From: Pisaster brevispinus
Taxonomy: Eukaryota > Echinodermata > Asteroidea > Forcipulatida > Asteriidae
NCBI GenBank assembly: GCA_023634235.1
Contig: JAMKCF010000022.1
Location: 4,394,541-4,458,540, forward strand
Reading direction: 5' to 3'
DNA: 64,000 nt
Made by a program: the position numbers and the translations under genes. Position 1 is the stretch's first letter. Every line of letters starts with the position of its first letter. Positions 22,931 through 36,053 of this stretch are shown here, one piece after another. Below the pieces are notes generated by a model. The model saw only the letters and a list, made by a program, of their open reading frames with translations. It did not search any database and had not been told where the DNA came from.

Positions 22931-23293
22931 TCAAGTAATGCGTTTGCATAAGAAACCTAAAAGATCGTTTTCCGGTGAACGGGACCCAAGCGCGGACAAG
23001 TCTGCTACGCGGGCAACATCGTCCCACACACGGCGTTCTATTTGTCTACGTTCACGCTGCTGATACCTGAGTAACGATAAGATCTGAGCGGACACACGAC
23101 GCTCTGCGCTGAGAGCAAGACAACTCGATTCTTGTGAATGAAAGTAGACTTGCGTTAGTCGGCGCAGGAATGACTCTTTATAATACACTCTACATACAAA
23201 CAACGCAAAAAGACGGGTCACAAATGGGTAGGACTTGATCAAGTTTTTAAAAAAGCAAGCAAGAGCGCCGTTTAACTGGTATAGCGCCCTCAT
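22931..23293 (-). other. 120-codon open frame in B2 unit, status uncertain
   Basis: Longest open frame type in the window, present at the same length in units 11, 13 and 14. The predicted peptide is basic in its second half (RRKIERRVWDDVARVADL) with no motif I recognise, no signal peptide and no catalytic residues of Rep or helicase. B1 copies carry a stop or shortened version, and B3 copies run into a different frame after residue about 50. This argues against a maintained protein. A captured gene fragment is possible. Confidence 0.35.
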
Positions 23294-23936
23294 TTGTTAA
23301 AAAAAATTAGAGCTTGACTCCTTTTTTATTTATAAACTTACAGATTATAGGCAAAGTACCCGTGGCGTTAAATTTGCCTGAGAATTTTGGTGGTTTTTTT
23401 TACTGACAATGTTATGGTTAGTTTTGATGCTTTTAAACTGAAGTTCAATCAAATCTTTCTTGTTTTAAGAAACATTTGTGTAATCTAGCACGTTAAATTT
23501 GAGCTTAATTGAAAAAATATGTTTCTAGAAGTCGGATTTGATTCCACTATCTCCATGTGTTTTGTGCACGGGCGAAAATGCGCAATAAATGACGTCATTA
23601 TGACGTCGTTCGTTGTTTTAGGCCGGAAAGCACATCTACAGTATCTCATAAGTCTAAAACTAAAAAAAGTTTGACGATCGGCGGTATACTTTTTGAGATA
23701 TGGTGCTTACAAGGCTGGCTAATTAAATATTCACCTCGCTGTAAGTGGCTAATTAATTAAGAATTTTAACAATTATTACAATAAATGTTAAGTTTATGTA
23801 CTAAGCTTCAATTTGGTATAGGACCTAACTCCTTCATATTTAAACATTAGGAGATTGGGTGTATACATAAAACGTGTACAAATGCTATGGGATTTTAGGT
23901 GGAAACAAAGAATAATAATAATAATAATAAAAATAA

Positions 23937-26900
23937 CTAGACATTAGGTGTTTGTCCATGACAAACACAAAGCTGTTCCGTTTCTCATTACATTGATTAA
24001 ACGCTCCAGATGTAGTTCTTGAGATATGGTGTCACTTCCAGTTTACCCGGATGTAAAGGTCAACATGGGGTTACGGTTAACCATGGCAAATTTGTAACGC
24101 CCAAGGAGTGTATAACTGAAAAAAAATTAACAATCGGATCGGTTTTGTACTTCTTGAGATATGGTCCCACTTCCGGTTGACCCGGAAGTAAAGGTCAACA
24201 CGGGTCACGGTATTCCTAGGCTAATCTTCAATGCACAAAAGGTTTATAACTGAAATAAAATTGAAAATCGGGTGCGTAGTACTTGAGAGTTGGTCCCACT
24301 TCCGGTTGACCCGGAAGTTCAGGTCAATATGGGGTCATGGTAACACAAGGCTAACATTCAATGCCAGGAAGTATATAATTGAAAAAAGTTTGAATATCGG
24401 CTGGTACTTCTTGAGATATGGTCCAACTTCCGGTTAAATCGGAAGTTTAGGTCAACTTAGGGTCAAGATAACCCAAGGTTAATATTTAATGCCCAATGAG
24501 TCTATAACCGAAACAAACTGAAAATTGGCTTTGTAGATCTTGAGATAATGTCCCACTTCCGATTGACCCAGAGGTAAAGGTCAACATGGGGTCAGGGTAA
24601 GCCTTAGTTCAATCTTTAATGCTCAAAGGATCTATAACTGAAAAGAAATTGAAAATCGGTTGTGTAGTTCTGGAGATATGGTCCCACTTCCGGTTGACCC
24701 GGAAAAAAGGTCAGCATGGGGTCACGGTTACCAAAGGACAATCTCCAATGCCCAAGGAGTCTATAACTGAATAAAATTGAAAATCAGTTGTGTAGTTCTT
24801 GAGATATGGTCCCACTTCCGATTGACCCCGAAGTAAGGTCAACATGGGGTCACGATTTCCCAAGTTCAATCTTCAATGTTCAAAGGATCTAATAACTGAA
24901 AAGAAATGGAACATGGGTTGTGTAGTTCTTGAGATATGGTCCCACTTCCGGTTTACCCGGAAGTAAAGGTTAACATGGGGTCACGATAAACCCAAGTTCA
25001 ATCTTCAATGCTCAATGAGTCTATATCTGAAAAGAACTTGAAATGCACATAATTATCGTTTCCAATCAGGCTCGTAGTCTTTGTTAATATGAAAACTGTG
25101 CTTGAGGTAATAAATGCAAGAAACATTGAACGCTAGAGGGCGTTCCACAACAATTCGATTGTGCAGAGCCAAATAATGATGCACTGAAGAGGCAATGTTT
25201 TTGATCACAACCGCAGATGTGTTAAAGTTTCTTTTACTCGAAATTTTGTTACCGAGGAACATGTCTCACAAGTTAGCATGTATACTAAGCCTGTGACGGT
25301 TACACGGTTAACCAACAGATCAACCGGTTAAACGTTTACATTTTTACAGTTCGGATAAACGTAAAACAATTCAATCAAAAAGTGCAGCGAAACATTGACT
25401 ATAATAATTGCCTAGTTACGTCAAGTACACACGCGCACAAGCCAAAATTCTCTGCTAACCCCTGAAATACGCTTGACGTAAGCATTGATTATTTGCTTTT
25501 GGTAAGCAGAGCCATGTATTTGGGCCTGGGTCTCACAACTTAGCGTATAAAGTGAACTATCCCTCATTTAAACAAATGAGCCCAATTACATGGCTCTGGT
25601 TACTGCTGAATTCCATGCTTACGGTCAACATTCTCCGCTTATTTTGCAAGCGTCGAATTTCTGCGCTAGCTTTGTAAGCGAAGAATGCCTAATTAAGTGA
25701 AGTACACACGAGAAAAAGACGTAATTCTCTGCTAACCCCTGAAATACGCTTGACGTAAGCACGGAACTTCCTGCCGTAAGCGTTGATTATTTGCTTTTGG
25801 TAAGCAGAGCCATGTATTTGGGCCTGGGTCTCACAACTTAGCGTATAAAGTGAACTATCCCTCATTTAAACGAATCAATTTCTTGGCTCTGGTTACTGCA
25901 GAAATCCATGCTTACAGTCACCCATTCTCCGCCTATTTTGGAAGCGTCGAATTTTTGCGCTATTTGTGTAAGTGAAGAATGCCTAGTTACGTGAAGTACA
26001 CACGCGCACCAGCCAAAATTCTCTGCTAACCCCTGAAATACGCTTGACGTAAGCACGGAATTCTCTGCCGTAAGCGTTGATTATTTGCTTTTGGTAAGCA
26101 GAGCCATGTATTTGGGCCTGGGTCTCACAACTTAGCGTATAAAGTGAACTATCCCTCATTTAAACAAATGAGCCCAATTACATGGCTCTGGTTACTGCTG
26201 AATTCCATGCTTACGGTCAACATTCTCCGCTTATTTTGCAAGCGTCGAATTTCTGCGCTAGCTGTGTAAGCGAAGAATACCTAGTTACGTGAAGTACACA
26301 CAAGAAAAAGATGTAATTCTCTGCTAACCCCTGAAATACGCTTGACGTAAGCACGGAATTATCTGCTTCCGTAAGCGTCGTTTTTTTGCTTATGGTAAGC
26401 AGAGTCATGAAATTGGGTCCAGGTCTCACAAGTTAGTACGCAAACCACACAAGACTGTATATCATGGAATAGGTTTCACAATTTAGTACATAAAGCAATC
26501 ACACCACAGGTCTCACAAGTTAGTAAATAAAGATTGGTCTATGCTGTTGTATTAAAATCATAATTGTAAAAAAAACTTTTTAATATCGTGTTTGTTATTT
26601 TTGTTGCGATAAAATATTTAATGCGGTGTAAGTTAATAAGTTAGTACGTAGCACGAACTGCCACTCTTATCAAAGAATTATGAATTTGAAACGAATTATT
26701 AATTCAAAACGAATCATTATTCTGTTACTACGCCTGCTTTCCGCTGATAACATCTCACTCTCAGTGCATGCCACAATTGCGCTTTAGTAGCACATAATAA
26801 TTTTGGGTAGACGATTTAAATTTTGTACTAACATTTGTTGTGTCTTTTTAATACTGAATGTTTTTGTTGGGCTAAAATAGTAAATATTGGATATGATTTT

Positions 26901-28085
26901 ATTGTTCATTTTGGCTCTTCATGCACATCCATGAAAAATGTATTTTTTTCTTTTCTACACCTTTCCCCATTCAGCTACAATTCGAGCCTCATTGCAACCC
27001 CCAACAGGTTTGTTGTTTGCTACATAGTGATTTCCCGAAGTAATGCATTCGCACAAGAACCTTAAAAACGTGGTTTCAGGCGAATGGGTAGCATTGTTTC
27101 CTTCATGATTCAGCTGCAAGTAATGCCTTTGCATAAGAAACCTAAAAAATTGTTTTCCGGTGAACGGGACCCAAGCGCAGACAAGTCTGACACGCGGGCA
27201 ACATCGTTCCAACACACGGCGTTCGATTTTCAACGTTCACGCTGAATAACAACAAGATCTGAGCAGACACATCGCTCTGCGCTGAGAGCAAGAAAATTCT
27301 TCTCGATTCTTGTGAATGAACGTGGACTTGTGTCAGTCGGCGCAGGAATGACTCTTTATAATATACTCTACATACAAAAATCGCACAAACACAGATCATA
27401 TGGGTCTAAGACTTGATCGAGTTGAAAACAAGCAAGCAAGAGCACCGTTAAACTCGTATAGCGCCCTCAATCGTTTAAAACGTTTAAAGCTTGAGTCCGT
27501 TTTTATTTATAAACTCACAGATTATAGGCAAAGTACCCATGGCGTTAAATTTGCCTGAGAATTTGGGTTTTTTTCTACTGACAATGTTTCAATAAGTTTT
27601 GAAGCTTTTAAACTGAAAGACAATAAAATCTTATTTGTTTTAAGAATCGTGTGTGTAATCTAGGACGTTAAATTTGAGCTTAATTGAAAAATTATTTTTC
27701 TAGAAGTCGGATTTGTTTTCACTTTATCCTGTGTGTTTGTACACAGATACAAAACGCGCAATAAATGACGTCATTGTGACGTCGTCCGTAATTTTATGCC
27801 GCGATGCACATCTACAGTATTCCAGAAGTCTAAAATCGAAAAAAGTTTGACGATCGGACGTATACTTTTTGAGATATGGCGGTCTAAAGATTGGCTAATT
27901 AAATATTCATGCCATTATAACTAAGTAAATTAATTAATTAATTTAAGCTAATTACACTTTTCTATAACTTCAAAACCTAAGCTTTAATATGATATAGGAT
28001 TTGACTCTTTTATAGTAAGCCAAGTATGACTTTTGGCTTTAACAAAATGCCCTGGTTAAACCTATGAGCTTTTGAGATACAAAGA
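23937..28085 (-). repeat. Family B unit 12, subtype B3, without SINE (4149 bp)
   Basis: The left end has the variant palindrome GTGTTTGTC CAT GACAAACAC. About eight monomers reach to about 25045, followed by four starts of the ~297-bp repeat (25410, 25687, 25981, 26279), a GAATTC-type tract, and a GC-richer segment in which the B open frame is shifted. The right arm is of its own type, with TTAATTAATTAATTTAAGC, and ends GATACAAAGA. The site that holds a SINE in units 17 and 18 is empty here (TAACCG, 24505-24510). Confidence 0.85.
25410..26429. repeat. ~297-bp tandem repeat, four starts
   Basis: Copies start at 25410, 25687, 25981 and 26279, so spacings are 277, 294 and 298 bp. The first is shortened where the CACGGAATTCTCTGCCGTAAG stretch is missing. 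Copies alternate between GTACACACGCGCA and GTACACACGAGAAAAA types, which suggests the original duplication unit was a pair. Each pair holds AGCAGAGCCATGTA and its inverted partner TACATGGCTCTGGTTACTGC. Confidence 0.8.
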
Positions 28086-28218
28086 ATAATAATAATAATA
28101 AAAACAAATAAAAATCTTAACAAAAACAATAGCTGTTCCGACCACTTCGTCGGAACAGCTAATAAAAATCTCGACAAAAACAAAACCTGTTCCGACAGTA
28201 AGTCGGAACAGCTAATAA
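28086..28218. repeat. (TAA)n spacer with two B-type hairpin elements
   Basis: Two hairpin elements with different loops. The first has TAGCTGTTCCGAC and GTCGGAACAGCTA as 13-bp perfect arms around CACTTC. The second has the 10-bp arms around AGTAA and the lead TCTCGAC. Both end CTAA. Confidence 0.9.
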
Positions 28219-28809
28219 CTAGACATTAGGTGTTTGTGAACAAACACTAAGCTGTTCCGTTTTGTTTTGCTTTGATTAAACGATCCAGACATTTAAAATG
28301 AGCCTAAGTTCAAGATTGAACGATATGGTCCCACTTCCGGTTGACTCAGAAGTAAAGGTCAACATGGGGTCACGGTAACCCAAGGCTTATCTTCAATGCT
28401 CAAAAGGTTTATAACTGAAAAGAAATTGAACATGGGTTGTGTAGTTCTTGAGATATGGTCCCACTTTCGGTTGACCCGGAAGTAAAGGTTAACATGGGGT
28501 CACGGTATCCTAAGTTCAGTCTTCAATGCTTGAAGGGTCTATAACTGAAAAGAACATGTACATGGGTTGTGTAGTTCTTGAGATGTTGCACTGCAGAGGC
28601 AATGTTTTTTATCACAAGCGCAGTTGTGTTAACGGTTTTTTTACTCTAAATTTTGTTATCGAGGAACAGGTCTCACAAGCTAGCATGTATACCAATCCTG
28701 TGACGGTTACACGGTTAACCAGCCGATTAACCGGTTAAACGTTTACATTTTTACGGTTCGGATAAGCATAAAACAATTCAATCGAAAATTGCTAAACATT
28801 GACTATGAA

Positions 28810-29558
28810 TTTGCTTATTCAAAATCAAATCGCTTATTCGGAATCAATTCGCTTATTCAAACTCAAATCACTTATTTGGAATCAATTCGCTTATTCTGAA
28901 TAAATTCGCTTATTCAGAATCAAAACGCTTTTTCACAATCAATTTGCTTACTCGGAATAATTTCGCTCATTCAAAATCAATTTGCTTATTCAGAATCATT
29001 GCTGATTCATAACCATTTTGCCTATTCATAACCATTTCGCCAAGTCGTAAGCATTATGCTTGTTGATAAAGATTGTGAAGTTTCTTTAAATACACTTAAC
29101 ACTACATCATTCAATGATTCATCACAAGACGCATGAATGATAGTACCATTTCGATGTTCATTCATAAAATGTGTATGCCGTGTAAACTTCCAAATCTCAG
29201 GCAGGTGTATTCATCCGTGCACTGTTGCTTTTACGGAATGGCTTATTCGGAATCAATTCGCTTATTCAAAATCAATTCGCTTATTGGTATCAATTCGCTT
29301 ATTCGAAATCAATTCGCTTATTCAGAATTAAACGCTTATTCAGAATCAATTCGCTTACTCGGATTAATTTCGCTCATTCTAAATCAATTTGCTTATTCAG
29401 AATCAATTCGCATATTCAGAATTAAAACGCTTATTCAGAATCAATTTGCTTACTCGGAATAAATTCGCTCATTTGAAATCAGTTTGCTTATTTAAAATCT
29501 AATGGCTTATTCGGTATCAATTCGCTTATTTGGAATCAATTCGCTTATTCAAAATCGA
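28810..29558. repeat. 19-bp TTCGCTTATT minisatellites of unit 13
   Basis: Array 1 at 28810-29000 and array 2 at 29241-29558, with the ~100-bp direct repeats left (from 29133) and right of array 2. Individual variant copies appear in the same order as in unit 11, so the arrays were inherited with the unit and did not expand independently. Confidence 0.85.
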
Positions 29559-30065
29559 ATGAATGATAGTACCATTTCGGTACTTATGAATGATAGTACC
29601 ATTTCGATGTTCATTCATAAAACGTTTATGCCGTGTAAATTTCCAAATCTCAGGCAGGTGTATTCATCCGTGCACGGTCGTTTTTTGTAAATTTTATGCA
29701 CAGGCTTAATTTAAAGCTAAATGCTGTTGTATTAAAATCGTAATTGTAAAACTTTGTGTGCCCTTTATTACCGATCGAGTATGTTATTTTCGTATGGCAT
29801 GAATAGTAAAAAATTTATGGGACATGAGTTATTGTTAATTTTGGCTTTTGACCCCAAATCCAACACTGACCCTATAGCCATGGAAAAGGTAATTTCACGT
29901 TTTTATACATTATTTCCCCACTCAGCTCTAATTCTTGCCCTATTGCATCCCCACCAAGTGTTTTGTCTGCTAGACGGTGATTTCCCAAAGTAATGCGTTC
30001 GCACAAGAACCTTAAAAACGTGGTTTCAGGCGAATGGGTAGCCTTGTTTCCTTCACGATTGAGCT

Positions 30066-30428
30066 TCAAGTAATGCGTTTGCATAAGAAACCTAAAAGAT
30101 CGTTTTCCGGTGAACGGGACCCAAGCGCGGACAAGTCTGCTACGCGGGCAACATCGTCCCACACACGGCGTTCTATTTTTCTACGTTCACGCTGCTGATA
30201 CCTGAGTAACGATAAGATCTGAGCGGACACACGACGCTCTGCGCTGAGAGCAAGACAACTCGATTCTTGTGAATGAAAGTAGACTTGCGTTAGTCGGCGC
30301 AGGAATGACTCTTTATAATACACTCTACATACAAACAACGCAAAAACACGGGTCACAAATGGGTAGGACTTGATCAAGTTTTTAAAAAAGCAAGCAAGAG
30401 CGCCGTTTAACTGGTATAGCGCCCTCAT
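30066..30428 (-). other. 120-codon open frame in B2 unit, status uncertain
   Basis: Same frame and length as at 22931-23293, with a few amino-acid differences (for example Val for Leu near residue 28 and Lys for Gln near residue 88). No recognised family. See the entry at 22931 for the case against coding. Confidence 0.35.
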
Positions 30429-31647
30429 TTGTTAAAAAAAATTTGAGCTTGACTCCTTTTTTATTTATAAACTCACAGATTATAGGCAAAGTACCCGTGG
30501 CGTTAAATTTGCCTGAGAATTTGGGGGTTTTTTTTACTGACAATGTTTTGGTAAGTTTTGATGCTTTTAAACTGAAGTTCAATAAAATCTTTCTTGTTTT
30601 AAGAAACATTTGTGTAATCTAGGACGTTAAATTTGAGCTTAATTGAAAAAATATGTTTCTAGAAGTCGGATTTGATTCCACTATCTCCATGTGTTTTGTG
30701 CACGGGCGAAAATGCGCAATAAATGACGTCATTATGACGTCGTTCGTTGTTTTAGGCCGGAAAGCACATCTACATTATCTCATAAGTCTAAAACTAAAAA
30801 AAGTTTGACGATCGGCGGTATACTTTTTGAGATATGGTGCTTACAAGGCTGGCTAATTAAATATTCACCTCGCTCTAAAGTGGCTAATTAATTAAGAATT
30901 TTAACAACTATCACAATAAATGTTAAGTTTATGTACTAAGCTTCAATTTGATATATGACCAAACCCCTTCATATTTAAACATTAGGATATTTGGTGTATA
31001 CAAAAAACGTGTACAAATGTTATGGGATTTAGGTGGAAACAAAGAATAATAATAACTAGACATTAGGTGTTTGTGAACAAACACAAAGCTGTTCCGTTTT
31101 GTTTTGCTTTGATTAAACGATCCAGACATTTAAAATGAGCCTAAGTTCAAGATTGAACGATATGGTCCCACTTCCGGTTGACTCAGAAGTAAAGGTCAAC
31201 ACGGGGTCACGGTAACCCAAGGCTTATCTTCAATGCTCAAAAGGTTTATAACTGAAAAGAAATTGAACATGGGTTGTGTAGTTCTTGAGATATGGTCCCA
31301 CTTTCGGTTGACCCGGAAGTAAAGGTTAACATGGGGTCACGGTATCCTAAGTTCAGTCTTCAATGCTTGAAGGGTCTATAACTGAAAAGAACATGTACAT
31401 GGGTTGTGTAGTTCTTGAGATGTTGCACTGCAGAGGCAATGTCTTTTATCACAAGCGCAGTTGTGTTAACGGCTTTTTTTACTCTAAATTTTGTTATCGA
31501 GGAACAGGTCTCACAAGCTAGCATGTATACCAATCCTGTGACGGTTACACGGTTAACCAGCCGATTAACCGGTTAAACGTTTACATTTTTACGGTTCGGA
31601 TAAGCATAAAACAATTCAATCAAAAATTGCTAAACTATGACTATGAA

Positions 31648-32398
31648 TTTGCTTATTCAAAATCAAATCGCTTATTCGGAATCAATTCGCTTATTCAAAC
31701 TCAAATCACTTATTTGGAATCAATTCGCTTATTCTGAATAAATTCGCTTATTCAGAATCAAAACGCTTTTTCACAATCAATTTGCTTACTCGGAATAATT
31801 TCGCTCATTCAAAATCAATTTGCTTATTCAGAATCATTGCTGATTCATAACCATTTTGCCTATTCATAACCATTTCGCCAAGTCGTAAGCATTATGCTTG
31901 TTGATAAAGATTGTGAAGTTTCTTTAAATACACTTAACACTACATCATTCAATGATTCATCACAAGACGCATGAATGATAGTACCATTTCGATGTTCATT
32001 CATAAAATGTGTATGCCGTGTAAACTTCCAAATCTCAGGCAGGTGTATTCATCCGTGCACTGTTGCTTTTACGGAATGGCTTATTCGGAATCAATTCGCT
32101 TATTCAAAATCAATTCGCTTATTGGTATCAATTCGCTTATTCGAAATCAATTTGCTTATTCAAAATTAAAACGCTTATTCAGAATCAATTCGCTTACTCG
32201 GATTAATTTCGCTCATTCTGAATCAATTTGCTTATTCAGAATCAATTCGCATATTCAGAATTAAAACGCTTATTCAGAATCAATTTGCTTACTCGGAATA
32301 ATTTCGCTCATTTGAAATCAGTTTGCTTATTTAAAATCTAATGGCTTATTCGGTATCAATTCGCTTATTTGGAATCAATTTGCTTATTCAAAATCGAA
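31648..32398. repeat. 19-bp TTCGCTTATT minisatellites of unit 14
   Basis: Array 1 at 31648-31838 and array 2 at 32089-32398 with flanking direct repeats, in the same order of variants as units 11 and 13. Several copies changed TTCGCTTATT to TTTGCTTATT. Confidence 0.85.
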
Positions 32399-32906
32399 TG
32401 AATGATAGTAGCATTTCGGTACTTATGAATGATAGTACCATTTCGATGTTCATTCATAAAACGTTTATGCCGTGTAAACTTCCAAATCTCAGGCAGTTGT
32501 ATTCATCCGTGCACGGTCGTTTTTTGTAAATTTTATGCACAGGCTTAATTTAAAGCTAAATGCTGTTGTATTAAAATCGTAATTGTAAAACTTTGTGTGC
32601 CCTTTATTACCGATCGAGTATGTTATTTTCGTATGGCATGAATAGTAAAAAATTTATGGGACATGAGTTATTGTTTTAATTTTGGCTTTTGACCCCAAAT
32701 CCAACACTGACCCTATAGCCATGGAAAAGTTAATTTCACGTTTTTATACATTATTTCCCCACTCAGCTCTAATTCTTGCCCTATTGCATCCCCACCAAGT
32801 GTTTTGTCTGCTAGACGGTGATTTCCCAAAGTAATGCGTTTGCACAAGAACCTTAAAAACGTGGTTTCAGGCGAATGGGTAGCCTTGTTTCCTTCACGAT
32901 TGAGCT

Positions 32907-33269
32907 TCAAGTAATGCGTTTGCATAAGAAACCTAAAAGATCGTTTTCCGGTGAACGGGACCCAAGCGCGGACAAGTCTGCTACGCGGGCAACATCGTCC
33001 CACACACGGCGTTCTATTTTTCTACGTTCACGCTGCTGATACCTGAGTAACGATAAGATCTGAGCGGACACACGACGCTCTGCGCTGAGAGCAAGACAAC
33101 TCGATTCTTGTGAATGAAAGTAGACTTGCGTTAGTCGGCGCAGGAATGACTCTTTATAATACACTCTATATACAAACAACGCAAAAACACGGGTCACAAA
33201 TGGGTAGGACTTGATCAAGTTTTTAAAAAAGCAAGCAAGAGCGCCGTTAAACTGGTATAGCGCCCTCAT
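32907..33269 (-). other. 120-codon open frame in B2 unit, status uncertain
   Basis: Third full-length copy of the B2 frame, with Phe for Leu at residue 7 and Tyr for Cys in FVYRVYY. Changes alter the peptide about as freely as expected without selection, though the sample is small. Confidence 0.35.
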
Positions 33270-33885
33270 TTGTTAAAAAAAATTAGAGCTTGACTCCTTT
33301 TTTATTTATAAACTCACAGATTATAGGCAAAGTACCCGTGGCGTTAAATTTGCCTGAGAATTTGGGGTTTTTTTTACTGACAATGTTTTGGTAAGTTTTG
33401 ATGCTTTTAAACTGAGGTTCAATAAAATCTTTCTTGTTTTAAGAAACATTTGTGTAATCTAGGACGTTAAATTTGAGCTTAATTGAAAAAATATGTTTCT
33501 AGAAGTCGGATTTGATTCCACTATCTCCATGTGTTTTGTGCACGGGCGAAAATGCGCAATAAATGACGTCATTATGACGTCGTTCGTTGTTTTAGGCCGG
33601 AAAGCACATCTACAGTATCTCATAAGTCTAAAACTAAAAAAAGTTTGACGATCGGCGGTATACTTTTTGAGATATGGTGCTTACAAGGCTGGCTAATTAA
33701 ATATTCACCTCGCTCTAAAGTGGCTAATTAATTAAGAATTTTAACAACTATCACAATAAATGTTAAGTTTGTGTACTAAGCTTCAATTTGATATATGACC
33801 AAACCCCTTCATATTTAAACATTAGGATATTTGGTGTATACAAAAAACGTGTACAAATGTTATGGGATTTAGGTGGAAACAAAGA

Positions 33886-33966
33886 ATAATAATAATAATA
33901 ATAAAAATAATAAAAATCTCGACGAAAACAAAACCTGTTCCGACAGTAAGTCGGAACAGCTAATAA
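33886..33966. repeat. (TAA)n spacer with one B-type hairpin element
   Basis: TAA/AAAATAA repeats, then a 47-bp element with lead TCTCGACG, arms CTGTTCCGAC and GTCGGAACAG around AGTAA, ending CTAA. Confidence 0.9.
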
Positions 33967-34863
33967 CTAGACATTATGTGTTTGTGAACAAACACAAAGC
34001 TGTTCCGTTAAGTTGTGCTTTGATTAAACTCAAGTTCAATCTTCAATGCACAAGGGGTCTAAAACTGGAAAAATGTAAATCGGTTGTGTAGTTCTTGAGA
34101 TATGGTCCCACTTCCGGTTGACCCAGAAGTAAAGGTCAACATTGGGTCACGGTAACCCAAGTTCAATCTTCAATGTTCAAAGGATCTAATAACTGAAAAG
34201 AAATGGAACATAGGTTGTGTAGTTCTTGAGATATGGTCCCACTTCTGGTTGACCCGGAAGTAAAGGTTAACATGGGGTCACGGTAACCCAAGTTCAATCT
34301 TCAATGTTCAAAGGATCTAATAACTGAAAAGAAATGGAACATGGGTTGTGTAGTTCTTGAGATAATGGTCCCACTTCTGGTTGACCCAGAAGTAAAGGTT
34401 AACATGGTGTCACGGTAACCCAAGTTCAATCTTCAATGCTCAATGAGTCTATAACTGAAACGAACTTGAAATACACATAATTATCGTTTCCAATCAGGCT
34501 CGTAGTCTTTGTTATATGAAAACTGTGCTGGAGGTAATAAATGCAAGAAACATTGAACGCTAGAGGGCGTTACACAACAATTCGATTGCACATGCTCATT
34601 TATTTTGCAGGGTGATTGTGCAGAGCAAATGTTGCACTGAAGAGGCAATGTTTTTGATCACAAACGCAGTTGTGTTAACGGTTTTTTTTACTCGAAACTT
34701 TGTTATTGAGGAACATGTCTCACAAGTTACTATGCATACTAAGCCTGTGACGGTTACATGGTTAACCAACCGATCAACCAGTTAAATGTTTACGTTTTTA
34801 CGGTTCGGATAAGCGTAAAACAATTCAATCAAAAAGTGCCGCGAAATATTGACTATAATAATT

Positions 34864-35305
34864 GCCTAGTTACATGAAGTACACACGCCCACAAGCCAAA
34901 ATTCTCTGCTAACCCCTGAAATACGCTTAACGTAAGCACGGAAGTCTCTGCTGCCGTAAGCGTTGATTCTTTGCTTTTGGTAAGCAGAGCCATGTATTTG
35001 GGCCTGGGTCTCACAACTTAGTGGATAAAGTGATCTACCCCTCATTTAAACGAATGAGCCCAATTACATGGCTCTGGTTACTGCCGAAATCCATGCTTAC
35101 GGTCATCATTCTCCGCTTATTTTGCAAGCATTGAATTTCTGCGCTAGCTGTGTAAGCGAAGAATGCCTAGTTTCGTGAAGTACACACGAGAAAAAGCCGA
35201 AATTCTCTGCTAACTCCTGAAATACGCTTGACGTAAGCACGGAATTCCCTGCTTCCGTTTCCGTAAGCGTCGATTCTGCGCTTACGGTAAGCAGAGTCAT
35301 GAAAT
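34864..35305. repeat. ~297-bp tandem repeat of unit 15, 1.5 copies
   Basis: Starts of GCCTAGTT at 34864 and 35165, spacing 301 bp as in unit 10. The foldback arms around AGAGCCATGTA and TACATGGCTCT are kept. Confidence 0.75.
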
Positions 35306-36053
35306 TGGGTCCAGGTCACACAAGTTAGTACGCAAACCACACAAGACTGTATATCATGGAATAGGTCCCACAATTTAGTACGTAAAGCAATCACACCACA
35401 GGTCTCACAATTTAGTAAGTAAAGCGACAAATCAGTGGTCTCACAAGTCAGTAAGTAAAGATTGGTCTATGCTGTTGTATTAAAATTGTAATTGTAAAAA
35501 AATATATTTTTATTATCGTGTATGTAATTGTTGTTACGATAAAAAATTTAATGCGGTATAAGTTAATAAGTTAGTACATCACACGAACTACCACTCTTAT
35601 CAAGGAATTATGAATTCGAAACGAATCATGAATTCGAAACGAATTATTAATTCAAAACGAATTATAAATCTGTTACTACGCCTGCTTTCCACTGATAACA
35701 TCTCAGTGCATGCCACAACAGGGCTTTAGTAGCACATAATAATTTTTGGTAGACGATTTAAATTTTTGTCTATGCTATTGTACTAACATTTGTTGTGTCT
35801 TTTTAATACTGAATGTTTTTGTTGGGCTAAAATAGTAAATATTGGATATGACTTTATTGTTAATTTTGGCTCTTCATGCACACACATGAAAAATGTATTT
35901 TTTCTTGTCTACAACTTTCCCCATTCAGCTACAATTCGAGCCTCATTGCAACCCCCAACAGGTTTGTTGTTTGCTACATAGAGTGATTTCCCGAAGTAAT
36001 GCATTCGCACAAGAACCTTAAAAACGTAGCCTTGTTTCCTTCACGATTCAGCT

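Larger units (their letters stand above)
21069..23911 (-). repeat. Family B unit 11, subtype B2 (2843 bp)
   Basis: Two monomers, a fused junction GAGATGTTGCACTGC near 21430, GGTTAACC and AACCGGTTAAAC motifs, and then two arrays of the 19-bp TTCGCTTATT minisatellite separated by about 240 bp. After these come a 120-codon minus-strand frame and the right arm with TGACGTCATTATGACGTC, ending AAACAAAGA. Closest relatives are units 13 and 14. Confidence 0.85.
28219..31045 (-). repeat. Family B unit 13, subtype B2 (2827 bp)
   Basis: Near copy of unit 11. Minisatellite arrays lie at 28810-29000 and 29241-29558 with the flanking direct repeats, and the 120-codon minus-strand frame at 30066-30428. The left palindrome is followed by ACTAAGCTG in place of ACAAAGCTG. 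Confidence 0.86.
31056..33885 (-). repeat. Family B unit 14, subtype B2 (2830 bp)
   Basis: Adjacent near copy of unit 13, separated from it by only ten bases of TAA repeats. Minisatellites lie at 31648-31838 and 32089-32398, the 120-codon frame at 32907-33269. The right end has GACCAAACCCC and TACAAAAAACG, shared with unit 13 and not unit 11, so units 13 and 14 are a recent tandem pair. Confidence 0.86.
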
